Source: DATAEE01 sp036258175 (GTDB lineage: Bacteria; Acidobacteriota; Vicinamibacteria; Vicinamibacterales; 2-12-FULL-66-21). From it: 64,000 nucleotides of DNA. Made by a program: the position numbers and the translations under genes. The stretch covers positions 40,397-104,396 of the forward strand of contig DATAEE010000333.1 of the NCBI GenBank assembly GCA_036258175.1. The letters run 5' to 3'. A model generated the notes under the pieces. The model was not told the origin of the DNA, did no database searches, and saw only the letters and a list, made by a program, of their open reading frames with translations. Each line of letters begins with the position of its first letter. The first letter of the stretch is position 1. Shown here in pieces: positions 1 through 10,911 of this stretch.

Positions 1-49
1 CCTCCGTTGAGATTTCGCGCGGGCGTAGGCGCTGCGCTAATCTGCGACG

Positions 50-844
50 GTGCCAGTCGTCGACACTGCCGCCGATCCGCGGCTCGCGCTCTATCGCGGC
101 GTCCGCGATCCCGAGTTGCTGCGCGAACACGGCGTGTTTATCGCAGAGGGCCGGCTGGTCGTGCGGCGTCTGCTCGAGTCGTCCCGGTTTCGCACCAGGT
201 CTGTCCTCGTGACGCCGACCGCCCGCGCGGAGCTCTCCGATTTGCTCGGGCGGCTCGACGAGGCCACGCCGGTTTACGAGGCGGATATCGATCTGTTCCG
301 CGACTTGACTGGATTCAACGTGCACCGCGGTTGTCTGGCGATCGGGGAGCGCCCGGCGCCGAGACCGTGGCGCGATGTCCTGCAGAACGCTCGGACGGTG
401 CTCGTGCTCGAGGATGTTGGAAACCCGGACAACATCGGGGGCGCTTTTCGCGCGGCGGTCGCGCTGGGCGCCGACGCCGTCCTGTTGTCAGCCGGTTGCG
501 CCGATCCGCTCTATCGAAAGTCGATCAGAACGTCGATGGCGGCGACGCTGACGCTTCCGTTTACTACCGCCGAGCCGTGGCCGGACGTGCTCGACGATCT
601 GCGGCGCGACGGCATCGAGATCGTCGCGCTGACGCCGTCAGGATCCGAAGAGATCGGCGGCCTTCGACGCACGCGGAGGATCGCGCTCGTCGCCGGTCAC
701 GAAGGGCGTGGCCTCAGCGAGGCCGCGCTCGCGCGCGCGGATCGTCAGGTCCGCATCCCGATGACGCCAGGCGCGGATTCACTCAACGTAGTCACGGCTG
801 TGGCGATCGCGCTGCACCACTTATCGGCGATGGGTGATCGATGA
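50..844 (+). CDS. TrmH/SpoU-family RNA 2'-O-methyltransferase
   Basis: Predicted 264-residue SAM-dependent RNA ribose methyltransferase of the SPOUT class, cytoplasmic. The C-terminal half has the family landmarks in order: VLVLEDVGNPDNIGG near residue 120-135 (motif 1), VAGHEGRGLS near 215-225 (motif 2) and IPMTPGADSLNV near 240-252 (motif 3), which together build the trefoil knot and bind SAM. The N-terminal 100 residues look like the usual substrate-binding domain (RDPELLREHGVFIAEG). Start is GTG at 50; no better ATG lies upstream in the window. Length is normal for RlmB/TrmH-like enzymes. The exact target (23S rRNA or tRNA) cannot be told from sequence. Followed by a repeat-filled gap and a convergent permease gene. 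Confidence 0.9.
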   Translation: MPVVDTAADPRLALYRGVRDPELLREHGVFIAEGRLVVRRLLESSRFRTRSVLVTPTARAELSDLLGRLDEATPVYEADIDLFRDLTGFNVHRGCLAIGERPAPRPWRDVLQNARTVLVLEDVGNPDNIGGAFRAAVALGADAVLLSAGCADPLYRKSIRTSMAATLTLPFTTAEPWPDVLDDLRRDGIEIVALTPSGSEEIGGLRRTRRIALVAGHEGRGLSEAALARADRQVRIPMTPGADSLNVVTAVAIALHHLSAMGDR

Positions 845-845
845 T

Positions 846-946
846 CGCGCATCGAGATAACCCGATACCGCCATCACTTGAACCGATAAGGAATGATCCG
901 ATCCGTCCATGACATCACCCGATCACCGATCGCCCATCGTCGATGA
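846..946. repeat. Degenerate GATC/CGAT-phrase repeat island
   Basis: The gap between the methyltransferase stop and the convergent ADOP stop is made of short degenerate phrases around CGATC, CCGAT and CATC (for example ATCACCCGATCACCGATCGC near 914-933). On the minus strand it contains GATGGGCGATCGG, ATCGGATCAT and ATCGGGTTATCTC in that order (926-938, 893-902, 854-866). The same three words in the same order occur at 42069-42136, at the start of another gene, so this is a dispersed repeat. No coding capacity is recognised. Confidence 0.6.
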
Positions 947-951
947 CGGTT

Positions 952-3405
952 TTATTCTTCTCTTAAGACAACGATCGGATCGACCCGTGTCGCCCGCCGC
1001 GCCGGCACGTAACACGCGAGGAGCGCGATGGCGGCGATGAAGAGCGTCACCGCCGCCATGGTCGCGGGATCGGTCGGCCTCACGTTGAAGAGCAGCGTGG
1101 CGAGGACGCGCGACAGCAGGAGCGCGCCGACGATGCCGGCCGCGAGGCCGATCCCGGTCAGTTTCGCTCCCTGTTTGAGCACGAGGCCGAGCACGCTCGA
1201 ACGGCTCGCGCCGAGCGCCATGCGGATGCCGATCTCGTGGTGCCGCTCCGACACGTTGTACGAGAGGATGCCGTAAGTGCCGATCGCCGCGAGCAGCAGC
1301 GCGAGCCCGGCGAATGCGCCGAGCAACTGCGCGATGAACCGCGGCCGTGCCACCGACTCGCCAAACACGTCGCGCATCGTCCTGAGCTTGACCATCGGCA
1401 GCGCGGGATCCGCTTCACGCACGACCTGACGCAGACTTGGCGCCAGCGCGTCGAGCTCGAGGTCGGAGCGGACCGCGACGTTCATGTTGTTCGGCACGAA
1501 GACGCCGTCGCCGAGCCGTCCAAGCTGCTCGTATAGGAAGTACAACTCGGTGCCGACGGCCTGATCGAGCCCTCCCTGCTTCACGTCCTTGAGGATGCCG
1601 ACCACGAGGAACCACGGCGTGTTCGGTCCGCCCGGTTTGATTCGCCGGCCGACCGGACTCGAGCCTGGATAGAACCGCTTCGCCAGCGCCTCGTTGACGA
1701 GCATTACTGGCGGTCCACCCGCATCGGTCTCGGTGAAGGTGCGACCCTCGACGACAGGAATGCCCATCGTTTCCACGTATCGCGCCGTGACGGTCTGGTA
1801 GTAGTCGACGTTGGGGATCGGCCCGTCCGGCGGCGGCTTGGCCGTCGATCCCTCGAAGTTCGTGTCGTTCGCGTTGACCAGACGCAGCGGCGGAAGCCCG
1901 CTCATCGCGGCCGCGCTGTTCACGCCGGGGATTCGGCCGATGCGGTCCAGCACGCGCGTAAAAAATGCCGGCCGCGACGTCGGCTCACGGTACTGCGCGG
2001 TCGGGAGCACGAGGCCGAACGTCGACAGGCGCGCCCGGTTGAAGCCGGCATCCACGTACATCAGGTTCCAGAAGCTGCGCAGCAGCAGGCCGGCGCCCGC
2101 CACGAGGACGACGGCAAGGGCGACTTCGGCCATGACGAGCGCGCTGCGCGTTCGCGCGCGCGCCTTGCCGCCCGTCGTCCGCGTGCCCCCCTCTTTCAGC
2201 GCGCCGTGAAGGACCGTTTCGCGCACGTGCAGCAGCGGCGAAAGTCCGAACAGAAGTCCGGTCAGGACCGCGACGATCAGCGTGAAGATGAGGACGGGCG
2301 GATCGATCGTGATCTGCGCCGCGCGCGGCACGCTGTCGGGATTGGCGGCAAGCAGAAGACGCAACCCCGAGTACGCGAGGCCGACGCCGACGACCGCACC
2401 CATGATGGCGAGCACGACGCCTTCGGTCAGGAACTGCCGGAGCAGCCTCGTGCGGCTCGCGCCGAGCGCCGTGCGCACCGCGAACTCGCGGTGCCGCGAT
2501 TCGGAACGGGCCAGCAGCAGATTTGCGAGGTTCGCGCACGCGATGAGGAGCACGAAACCGACTGCTCCCTGCAGCACCCAGAGCGCCGTTCTCACACCGC
2601 CGATCATGTCCTCGTGCAGGCTGTCGATCCGGAACCGGTGGTTCTTCGAATCCGGCACGTGCGTGTTCGGCGCGATCTTCGCCCACTGCATGAGCAGCGT
2701 CTCGGTGTCGGCGCGCGCCTGGCCGATCGACACGCCAGGCTTCGTCCGGCCCACGAGATAAAGGAAGTGCCCGCCGCGACCGCCAGGATTCTTGGGATCG
2801 AGCGTCAGCGGCAGCCAGATCTCGACTTTGGCGTCGTGCACGTCGAACCCGGGAGGCATGATCCCGACGATCCGTGTCGGCACGCCGTTGACCGGCACCA
2901 CGCGCCCGACGGCACCGCGATCCGCGCCGAACTCCCGCTGCCACAGCTCGTACGACAGGATGGCGACGTCTTCCGCCTCGGGCAGCGTGTCCTCGCGCGT
3001 GAATTTCCGTCCCACGAGCGGATTCACGCCAAGCACCTCGAGGAGCTCGTGCGTGACGACGATGCTGTTGACGCGGCTCGGCTGCTCGGTGCCGAGGTTG
3101 GCCGCGCCCGCGCGGTAGCCGCCGACGTTCTCGAACGCCTGGTTGTGATCGCGGAACTCCAGGAACTCCGGCGCCGAAATCCAGAACTGATCGAAGCCGA
3201 GCGCCGGGAACTGGCTCGTGATGAACATCAGCCGTTCCGGCTCCGGATACGGCAGCGGCCGTAGCACGACGCCGTTGACCACGCTGAAGATCGCCGTATT
3301 GGCGCCGATGCCGAGCGCGAGGGTCAGCACCGTGACCGCGGCGAAGCCGGGTGCCTTCGCCAGGTTGCGCAGGGCGTAGCGGATGTCCTGGAGGAGTGTT
3401 TCCAT
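952..3405 (-). CDS. ADOP-family orphan MacB/FtsX-like permease (ADOP-1)
   Basis: 817-residue inner-membrane protein of the 'acidobacterial duplicated orphan permease' family, a duplicated MacB/FtsX permease encoded without an ABC ATPase. Visible order: N-terminal DIRYALRNLAKAPGF and first membrane helix (about 18-40), periplasmic MacB-PCD domain (about 45-255), first three-helix FtsX block (about 275-390), second periplasmic domain (about 425-670), last three-helix FtsX block (about 695-805) ending PARRATRVDPIVVLREE. It lacks the N-terminal prefix domain of the larger ADOPs. The start ATG has a TAATCT hexamer 5 nt upstream. By analogy with MacB it may act in mechanotransmission or export of peptides and toxins; the substrate is unknown. 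It is divergent from the DUF1028 gene with 42 bp between them. Confidence 0.92.
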   Translation of the reverse strand: METLLQDIRYALRNLAKAPGFAAVTVLTLALGIGANTAIFSVVNGVVLRPLPYPEPERLMFITSQFPALGFDQFWISAPEFLEFRDHNQAFENVGGYRAGAANLGTEQPSRVNSIVVTHELLEVLGVNPLVGRKFTREDTLPEAEDVAILSYELWQREFGADRGAVGRVVPVNGVPTRIVGIMPPGFDVHDAKVEIWLPLTLDPKNPGGRGGHFLYLVGRTKPGVSIGQARADTETLLMQWAKIAPNTHVPDSKNHRFRIDSLHEDMIGGVRTALWVLQGAVGFVLLIACANLANLLLARSESRHREFAVRTALGASRTRLLRQFLTEGVVLAIMGAVVGVGLAYSGLRLLLAANPDSVPRAAQITIDPPVLIFTLIVAVLTGLLFGLSPLLHVRETVLHGALKEGGTRTTGGKARARTRSALVMAEVALAVVLVAGAGLLLRSFWNLMYVDAGFNRARLSTFGLVLPTAQYREPTSRPAFFTRVLDRIGRIPGVNSAAAMSGLPPLRLVNANDTNFEGSTAKPPPDGPIPNVDYYQTVTARYVETMGIPVVEGRTFTETDAGGPPVMLVNEALAKRFYPGSSPVGRRIKPGGPNTPWFLVVGILKDVKQGGLDQAVGTELYFLYEQLGRLGDGVFVPNNMNVAVRSDLELDALAPSLRQVVREADPALPMVKLRTMRDVFGESVARPRFIAQLLGAFAGLALLLAAIGTYGILSYNVSERHHEIGIRMALGASRSSVLGLVLKQGAKLTGIGLAAGIVGALLLSRVLATLLFNVRPTDPATMAAVTLFIAAIALLACYVPARRATRVDPIVVLREE

Positions 3406-3424
3406 AGGCTAGATTAGACGGGAT
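3405..3424 (-). promoter_or_regulatory. Possible PadR-type box / -10 at ADOP-1 start
   Basis: Reading the + strand from the complement of the start codon, the sequence CAT-AGG-CTAGA-TTA-GACGGG matches the element in the identical position before ADOP-5 (62234-62253) at 12 of 20 bases, including CTAGA and the final GG. On the coding strand this gives TAATCT exactly 5 nt before ATG. It may be a weak operator, a -10 box for a leaderless transcript, or both. Confidence 0.4.
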
Positions 3425-3447
3425 TCGCCGAAAGAAAGGTTGGGCCA

Positions 3448-4200
3448 ATGTCGAGATACCTGATCGTCCTGCTTTTGGGCGCCTTGCCGTTCACTGGTCC
3501 TGCCCTGGCCGCCGCCGGGGACGACCCGATTGCGACGTTTTCGATCCTCGGCTTCGATCCGGCGACCGGTGAGATTGGCGGCGCCGTGCAATCCCGCGTC
3601 TTCTCGGTCGGGAACGGCGTCATCTGGGCCGAGGCCGAGGTGGGCGTCGTCGCCACCCAGGCCATCGTGGACATCAGCTACGGCCGCCAGGCCATCGAGA
3701 TGCTTCGTACCAACCGAATGCCGGCCGACATCGTCAAGGAGATCTGGGAGAAGGATCCGGATCCGAGACCCCAGGACTGGACGAAGCAGGGCCGTCAGTT
3801 CGCGGTCATGAACGCAAAAGGGGAGTACGCGGCGTTCACGGGCCCGAAAGCGAGCGCGTGGGCGGGCCACAAGGGCGGAAAGTTCTGCACGGCTCAGGGC
3901 AACATCCTGGCGGGCGAGGCGGTCGTCGCGAACATGGTCAAGGCGTTCGAAGAGACAACGGGGCATCTGTCGTTCCGGCTGCTCGCGGCGCTGGAGGCGG
4001 GACAGGCGGCGGGCGGCGACACGCGCGGGATGCAATCGGCCGCGATGCAGATCGTCAAGAAGGGCGGCGGCGTCTGGCTGAACAACGACAGCGTCCTGCG
4101 TCTGCAGGTGGACGACAGCCCGGAGCCGATCAAGGAGCTGCGCCGGCTGGTCGAGATCGCGGCAAAGCAACGTGAACGGAGAGCTGGAACAAAGAGGTAG
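3448..4200 (+). CDS. Secreted DUF1028 family protein
   Basis: 250 residues with a clear signal peptide (about 1-23, ending GPALAAAG). The mature protein opens with ATFSILGFDPATGEIGGAVQS, the hallmark of DUF1028, a family with an Ntn-hydrolase-like fold and no firmly assigned reaction. The conserved GVIWAEAEVGVVATQA and GNILAG segments are present and the length is normal, so it looks intact. It is followed after 3 nt by a small Tat-like secreted protein, so the two are probably cotranscribed. Function is likely peptide or amide hydrolysis in the periplasm (inference from the fold only). Confidence 0.85.
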   Translation: MSRYLIVLLLGALPFTGPALAAAGDDPIATFSILGFDPATGEIGGAVQSRVFSVGNGVIWAEAEVGVVATQAIVDISYGRQAIEMLRTNRMPADIVKEIWEKDPDPRPQDWTKQGRQFAVMNAKGEYAAFTGPKASAWAGHKGGKFCTAQGNILAGEAVVANMVKAFEETTGHLSFRLLAALEAGQAAGGDTRGMQSAAMQIVKKGGGVWLNNDSVLRLQVDDSPEPIKELRRLVEIAAKQRERRAGTKR

Positions 4201-4203
4201 CGT

Positions 4204-4638
4204 ATGCCGGACAGACGATCGGTAATCGGCGCGGGGCTCGCGGCGGGGATCGGCGCGGCGGCGGGCGCGAGTCCGGAAGCGGCGCCGCAGCAGGCGCAAG
4301 AGCGAAGCCTCGCCGAGATTGCGGCAATGCTCGGGCAGATTCGTCGAGAGCTGCAGACCTCGCGCGAGCAGACGAGCCCGGGCTTCGGCATCGTCGAGAC
4401 CATCCGGCAGCATCAGCGGACGTTCCTCAAGGCGACGCAGAAGTATCCGGACTACATCGACGTCGGCATCCGCGCGTGGGAGGCGATCGCCGACTGGCAC
4501 GCACGGTTCGGTCTGCAGTGGAGCGTGACGCGCCAGCCGGACGGACGCTACGCGACGAATTTCAACCTGACGACGATCATCCTGAGGCCGGACCAGTCCG
4601 AAGAGTACGTGAGCCTTCCCTACGACAGCAAAGTTTAG
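4204..4638 (+). CDS. Small exported protein of unknown function
   Basis: 144 residues, not recognised. The N-terminus DRRSVIGAGLAAGIGAAAGAS has polar-RR-x-hydrophobic-hydrophobic followed by a small-residue hydrophobic stretch, which fits a Tat signal peptide. The remainder is soluble, with a helical segment around residues 35-60 and an aromatic patch (IRAWEAIADWHARFGLQW) near residues 90-107. ATG lies 3 nt after the DUF1028 stop, so coupling is likely. Its stop overlaps the convergent amidase stop by 4 nt. A folded, cofactor-binding or cofactor-dependent partner of the DUF1028 protein is conceivable because Tat exports folded proteins. Confidence 0.7.
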   Translation: MPDRRSVIGAGLAAGIGAAAGASPEAAPQQAQERSLAEIAAMLGQIRRELQTSREQTSPGFGIVETIRQHQRTFLKATQKYPDYIDVGIRAWEAIADWHARFGLQWSVTRQPDGRYATNFNLTTIILRPDQSEEYVSLPYDSKV

Positions 4639-6215
4639 GGCTTTGCGCCGGCGCTCAAATCTGCCGTCGGCAGATATTTCGGCGCTTGTCGGTGTTTCGT
4701 CGCCTGCTCGTACGCGTACGCGAGCTTGAGGAGCGTCGGCTCCGACCAGGCGCGGCCGACGAAGGACATCCCCACCGGCAGGCCGCGCGCGAAGCCGGCG
4801 GGAACGGTGACGCTCGGATATCCCGCGACGGCGGCCGGCGTCGAGCTGCCGCCGAGAAAATGGTCGCCGTTGACGAGGTCCGTCGTCCACGCCGGGTTCA
4901 GCGTCGGCATCACGATCGCGTCGAGCTTGTGCTTGATCATGACGGCGTCGATCCCCAGACGTCCGCTCAAGCGGCGGTTCCTCGCGAGCGCGTTCAAATA
5001 CGCCTTATCGGTCAGCGGTCCTTTCTTTTCCGCCATCTCGAAGAGTTCCTGGCCGAAGTACGGCATCTCGCGTTCCCGCTCGCGGTCGTTGAACGCGATC
5101 AGATCCGTCAGCGTTCGAACCGGCACCTCCTTGCGCGTCATGAGATACGCGTTGAGATCCGCCTTGAATTCGTAGAGCAGCACTTCCAGCTCGCTCTCGT
5201 CGTATGCGCCCGCATTCGGCACGTCCGCCGGATCCACAATCACCGCACCTGCGGTCTTGAGGTCGCCTATCGCGGCGTCAATCAGCCGATCGGTGATGGG
5301 GCTGTAGCCGAAGAACCGTTTCCGCGCGACGCCGATCCGCGCGCCCTTCAGACCGTCGGCGGTCAGGAGGGCCGTGTAGTCCTCGTGCGATTTGCCGCGG
5401 CTGGCGAGCGTGTCCTTGTCACGCGGATCCACACCCGTCGTCGCGCCGAGCAGGATGGCCGCATCGCGAACGGTGCGCGTCATGGGACCGGCGGTGTCCT
5501 GGCTGTGCGCGACCGGCACGATGCCGGACCGGCTGACGAGGCCGCGCGTGGGCTTCACGCCGACGAGGCCCGTCACGGCCGATGGACAGACGATGGAACC
5601 GTCGGTCTCGGTGCCGATGCCGGCAACGGCGAGGTTGGCCGAGATCGCCGTGCCGGTGCCGGAGCTGGAACCGCAGGCATTTCGGTCGAGCGCGTACGGG
5701 TTGCGGACCAGCCCGCCGCGGGCGCTCCAGCCGCTCGTGGACTTCGTCGAGCGGAAGTTCGCCCACTCGCTCATGTTGGCTTTCGCGAGGATGACCGCGC
5801 CGGCGGCGCGAAGGCGCTCGACGAGGAACGCGTCGCGGTCCGGCGCCGGCCCCACGAGCGCGAGGGATCCGGCGGTGGTCATCATTCGATCCGCCGTGTC
5901 GATGTTGTCCTTGAGCACGATCGGGATGCCGTGGAGCGGACCGCGCGACCCCTTCTCGCGCCGCTCGCGGTCGAGCGCGTCGGCGATCTCGAGCGCATCT
6001 GGGTTCGTCTCGATGATACTTCTCAGCCTCGGGCCGTTCCGGTCAATTGCCTCGATTCGCGCGAGGTAGCCCTCAACAATCTGGCGCGCCGTGTAGCGGC
6101 CGGCGGCCATGCCGGCCTGCAGTTGATCGATCGTGGCCTCTTCCAGGTCGAGCGGGACGGTCTGTGGGACCAGAAGATTGGCCGCGAGGGCGAGCGCGAT
6201 CAGACTGGAACGCAT
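4635..6215 (-). CDS. Secreted amidase-signature family hydrolase
   Basis: 526 residues from the ATG at 6215 (MRSSLIALALAANLL, a signal peptide); an in-frame ATG at 6233 adds only six residues and would overlap the divergent gene's start. The amidase-signature Ser-cisSer-Lys machinery is visible: the lysine in IVLKDNIDTADRMMTTAGS near residue 105, and the Gly/Ser-rich ACGSSSGTGTAISANLAVAG through GTETDGSIVCPSA near 185-215. It hydrolyses C-N amide bonds. Because it is exported it is not GatA; a peptide-amide or aryl-amide hydrolase is likelier. The 16-bp spacer to the divergent amidohydrolase suggests both are expressed together. Confidence 0.88.
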   Translation of the reverse strand: MRSSLIALALAANLLVPQTVPLDLEEATIDQLQAGMAAGRYTARQIVEGYLARIEAIDRNGPRLRSIIETNPDALEIADALDRERREKGSRGPLHGIPIVLKDNIDTADRMMTTAGSLALVGPAPDRDAFLVERLRAAGAVILAKANMSEWANFRSTKSTSGWSARGGLVRNPYALDRNACGSSSGTGTAISANLAVAGIGTETDGSIVCPSAVTGLVGVKPTRGLVSRSGIVPVAHSQDTAGPMTRTVRDAAILLGATTGVDPRDKDTLASRGKSHEDYTALLTADGLKGARIGVARKRFFGYSPITDRLIDAAIGDLKTAGAVIVDPADVPNAGAYDESELEVLLYEFKADLNAYLMTRKEVPVRTLTDLIAFNDREREREMPYFGQELFEMAEKKGPLTDKAYLNALARNRRLSGRLGIDAVMIKHKLDAIVMPTLNPAWTTDLVNGDHFLGGSSTPAAVAGYPSVTVPAGFARGLPVGMSFVGRAWSEPTLLKLAYAYEQATKHRQAPKYLPTADLSAGAKP

Positions 6216-6231
6216 GCAGTATGTTAATCCC
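6216..6231. promoter_or_regulatory. 16-bp divergent promoter gap, amidase/amidohydrolase
   Basis: Only 16 bp separate two divergent start codons. On the + strand TATGTT (6220-6225) lies 6 nt before the amidohydrolase ATG; on the minus strand TAACAT lies 5 nt before the amidase ATG. The hexamers overlap in the AT-rich core, suggesting a shared bidirectional promoter with leaderless or nearly leaderless transcripts. No good -35 hexamers are seen. Confidence 0.45.
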
Positions 6232-7557
6232 ATGAAAAAGCTGCTGCTGAGCCTGATGCTGGGCGCGGCCGTCTATGCGGCGCAGCCGCCCGACGGCACC
6301 GTCGCCTTCGTCAACGTCAACGTGATTCCCATGGATCGGGAGACCGTCCTCACCGATCAGACCGTCGTCGTCACCGGCGGGAAGATCGCGTCGATCGGCC
6401 CGGCGGCGAAAGCGCAGGTGCCGGCAGGTGCGACGAAAGTGGACGCGAAGGGCAAGTACCTAATGCCGGCGCTCGCCGAGATGCACGCGCACGTGCCCGG
6501 CGGCCAGGCACCCGACGCGGCCGTCGAGCGCGTCATCTTTCTGTATGCCGCGAACGGCATCGGGACCATTCGCAGCATGCTCGGCCATCCGCGCCACATT
6601 CCGCTGCGGGAACGGCTCGCGAAAGGGGAGCTGTTCGGGCCGCGGATGTGGACCTCCGGCCCGTCGTTCAACGGCAACAGCGTGACGAGCCCGGCCGTCG
6701 CGACGCAGATGGTCAAAGATCAAAAAGCGGCGGGTTATGACTTCCTGAAAATTCATCCTGGTGTCTCGCGCGAATCGTTCGACGCGATGGACTCGACCGC
6801 AGACAGCCTAGGCATCACGTACTCGGGTCACGTCCCGCTCGACGTCGGCGTGCACCGCGCGCTCGAGGCCAAGTACGCGACGATCGATCATCTCGATGGC
6901 TACGTCGAAGCACTGGCGCCTGCCGGATCTCCGGCCTCGCAGACGTTCGGGCTGAACCTGACGTCGGTCGCCGACGAGTCGAAGATCCCGGACCTCGTGG
7001 CGAAGACGAAGGCGTCAGGCGTCGCGCAGGTCCCGACCGAAATCCTGCTCGAGAACTGGCTCGGCCCGCAGTCCGCGGAGTCGATGGCTGCGTGGCCCGA
7101 GATGAAGTACGCGCAGCCGGGCGAGGTGCAGAAGTGGACCGAGGTCAAAAAAAAGTATGAAGAGTTCCCGCGCGAGGGGCGCGAGAAGCTCATCGCGATC
7201 CGCCGCCGGCTGATCAAGGACATGCACGCCGCGGGCGTCATGATTCTTCTCGGCTCGGACGGGCCGCAGATCTGGAACGTGCCCGGCTTCTCGGCGCACC
7301 GCGAGCTCGGAACGTACGTCGCGGCGGGTCTGACGCCGTATCAGGCGCTTGTCACCGGCACGCGCAACGTCGCCGCCTTCTTCAAGGTCGAGAAGGAGGC
7401 GGGCACCGCGACGAACGGCAAGCGCGCGGATCTCATCCTCCTCGACGCCAACCCGCTCGCCGACATCACGAACACGATGAAGATCGCGGGCGTGATGCTG
7501 AATGGAAAGTGGATGGCGAAGGAGGAGATACAGAGACGGCTGGACGGAGGTACCTAG
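6232..7557 (+). CDS. Secreted metal-dependent amidohydrolase
   Basis: 441 residues from the ATG at 6232, which starts a signal peptide (MKKLLLSLMLGAAVYA); an in-frame upstream GTG/ATG extension lies inside the antisense amidase gene and is rejected. It belongs to the imidazolonepropionase/prolidase-like amidohydrolase superfamily. The metal-binding HxH is in EMHAHVPG (about residue 83-88); further ligands are likely in YSGHVPL and TIDHLDGY, and the catalytic Asp in LLGSDGP near residue 340. The C-terminal KRADLILLDANPL closing strand is typical. It is probably periplasmic and acts on an amide or peptide. Divergent from the secreted amidase, which suggests a joint role. Confidence 0.88.
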   Translation: MKKLLLSLMLGAAVYAAQPPDGTVAFVNVNVIPMDRETVLTDQTVVVTGGKIASIGPAAKAQVPAGATKVDAKGKYLMPALAEMHAHVPGGQAPDAAVERVIFLYAANGIGTIRSMLGHPRHIPLRERLAKGELFGPRMWTSGPSFNGNSVTSPAVATQMVKDQKAAGYDFLKIHPGVSRESFDAMDSTADSLGITYSGHVPLDVGVHRALEAKYATIDHLDGYVEALAPAGSPASQTFGLNLTSVADESKIPDLVAKTKASGVAQVPTEILLENWLGPQSAESMAAWPEMKYAQPGEVQKWTEVKKKYEEFPREGREKLIAIRRRLIKDMHAAGVMILLGSDGPQIWNVPGFSAHRELGTYVAAGLTPYQALVTGTRNVAAFFKVEKEAGTATNGKRADLILLDANPLADITNTMKIAGVMLNGKWMAKEEIQRRLDGGT

Positions 7558-7581
7558 AGGCCTCAGTCTCCTGCGCGGCCT

Positions 7582-10080
<2,499 letters not shown>

Positions 10081-10155
10081 CGGTTCAAGGTTCAGGGTTC
10101 AGGGTTCAAGGTTGGGTTCTAGGTTCTGGTTCTGGGTTGGTTCCGGGTTCTCACC
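10081..10155. repeat. GGTTCA/GGTTCT tandem phrase repeat
   Basis: About ten degenerate copies of GGTTCA, GGGTTCA and GGTTCT run head to tail directly upstream of the ADOP-2 start codon. The rest of the gap to 10358 is G+C-rich with no recognised gene; open frames through it are composition artefacts. Confidence 0.7.
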
Positions 10156-10358
10156 GTGGGATGAGAGGCGAAAAGCGTGCCGGGCGCCGCGGCGCGAATT
10201 GGCTGATAGCGGCCAGTTTTCGGGAGGTTTGGGCTGGTGGTTTGTCCGGCTTCGGGACGAGGCGTCCGGAAGCGGCCGGTTGTGGTGCGAGGCTTCAGCC
10301 TCGTCGCGGCGACTGTTCAGCCCGGTGGCAATGAACAGCGTGACTCGGCTGCCGTCGC

Positions 10359-10847
10359 TCAATCGACTGGATAATCCAGATCGTCTGTGTCGTTCGGTTT
10401 CCCGATGCTGCGACACATCGCCAGCACCTGTCCCTGATGATTGAAGATGTGCGTGACGACACGCATGATCACATCCGCCGGCCGGAGCAGCCGTGTCTGG
10501 CCTGGATCGCTTGTCATCCGGCGCAGCGTATTCAACTCGGCCTCGGTGGCGCGTTCGAGGTACGACCGCGTTGCAGATGCCGTCTGCGCGCGGAACGCCT
10601 CGATGGCCGCTAGATCCGGCAAGTTCGGCAGCGTCGCCTCCTCGTCGTAGCCCCGCGTAACCACGGTTTGCCAGTACACCTCTGCGCCGATCGTGTGTTC
10701 GAGTTGCCGCAGGACCGTGGGGAAACCGAATCCGGGTAACGGCCGGCGCAACTCGTCGGTCGTGAGCGTGCCGCAGAAAGCAATCAGGCGGCGCAGGCTC
10801 TCGTGCGCGCGCGCGTGGACGTCCAACAGGGTTTCTGCGTTGTACAT
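10359..10847 (-). CDS. DinB-family protein
   Basis: 162 residues, a four-helix-bundle DinB/YfiT-type protein. The three metal-binding histidines of the fold fit RQLEHTIGAEVYW near residue 50 and HIFNHQGQ near residues 137-141. Members are often thiol-dependent transferases or uncharacterised stress proteins; no specific reaction can be assigned. The start ATG is preceded at 5 nt by TAGTAT, a plausible -10 of a leaderless mRNA. It lies 64 bp downstream of the VPS10-like gene's start-distal end on the same strand. Confidence 0.85.
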   Translation of the reverse strand: MYNAETLLDVHARAHESLRRLIAFCGTLTTDELRRPLPGFGFPTVLRQLEHTIGAEVYWQTVVTRGYDEEATLPNLPDLAAIEAFRAQTASATRSYLERATEAELNTLRRMTSDPGQTRLLRPADVIMRVVTHIFNHQGQVLAMCRSIGKPNDTDDLDYPVD

Positions 10848-10911
10848 GGGGGATACTAAACGAGCATCGCTGGCGTTCTCCCGACTCTGGGAGTGATTGT
10901 CCGCCGCCTCC

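Noticed and set aside
952..3405. Calling the ADOP proteins MacB
   Set aside because: MacB has an N-terminal ATPase domain with Walker motifs; none of the five proteins has one.
3409..4890. 493-residue open frame on the minus strand
   Set aside because: Covers the DUF1028 and the small Tat-like gene in antisense; no recognisable domain.
4476..6227. 583-residue open frame on the plus strand
   Set aside because: Antisense shadow of the secreted amidase, which has intact catalytic motifs.
10112..10444. 110-residue open frame over the GGTTCA repeat
   Set aside because: Built from the simple repeat and overlaps the DinB gene; no conserved pattern.
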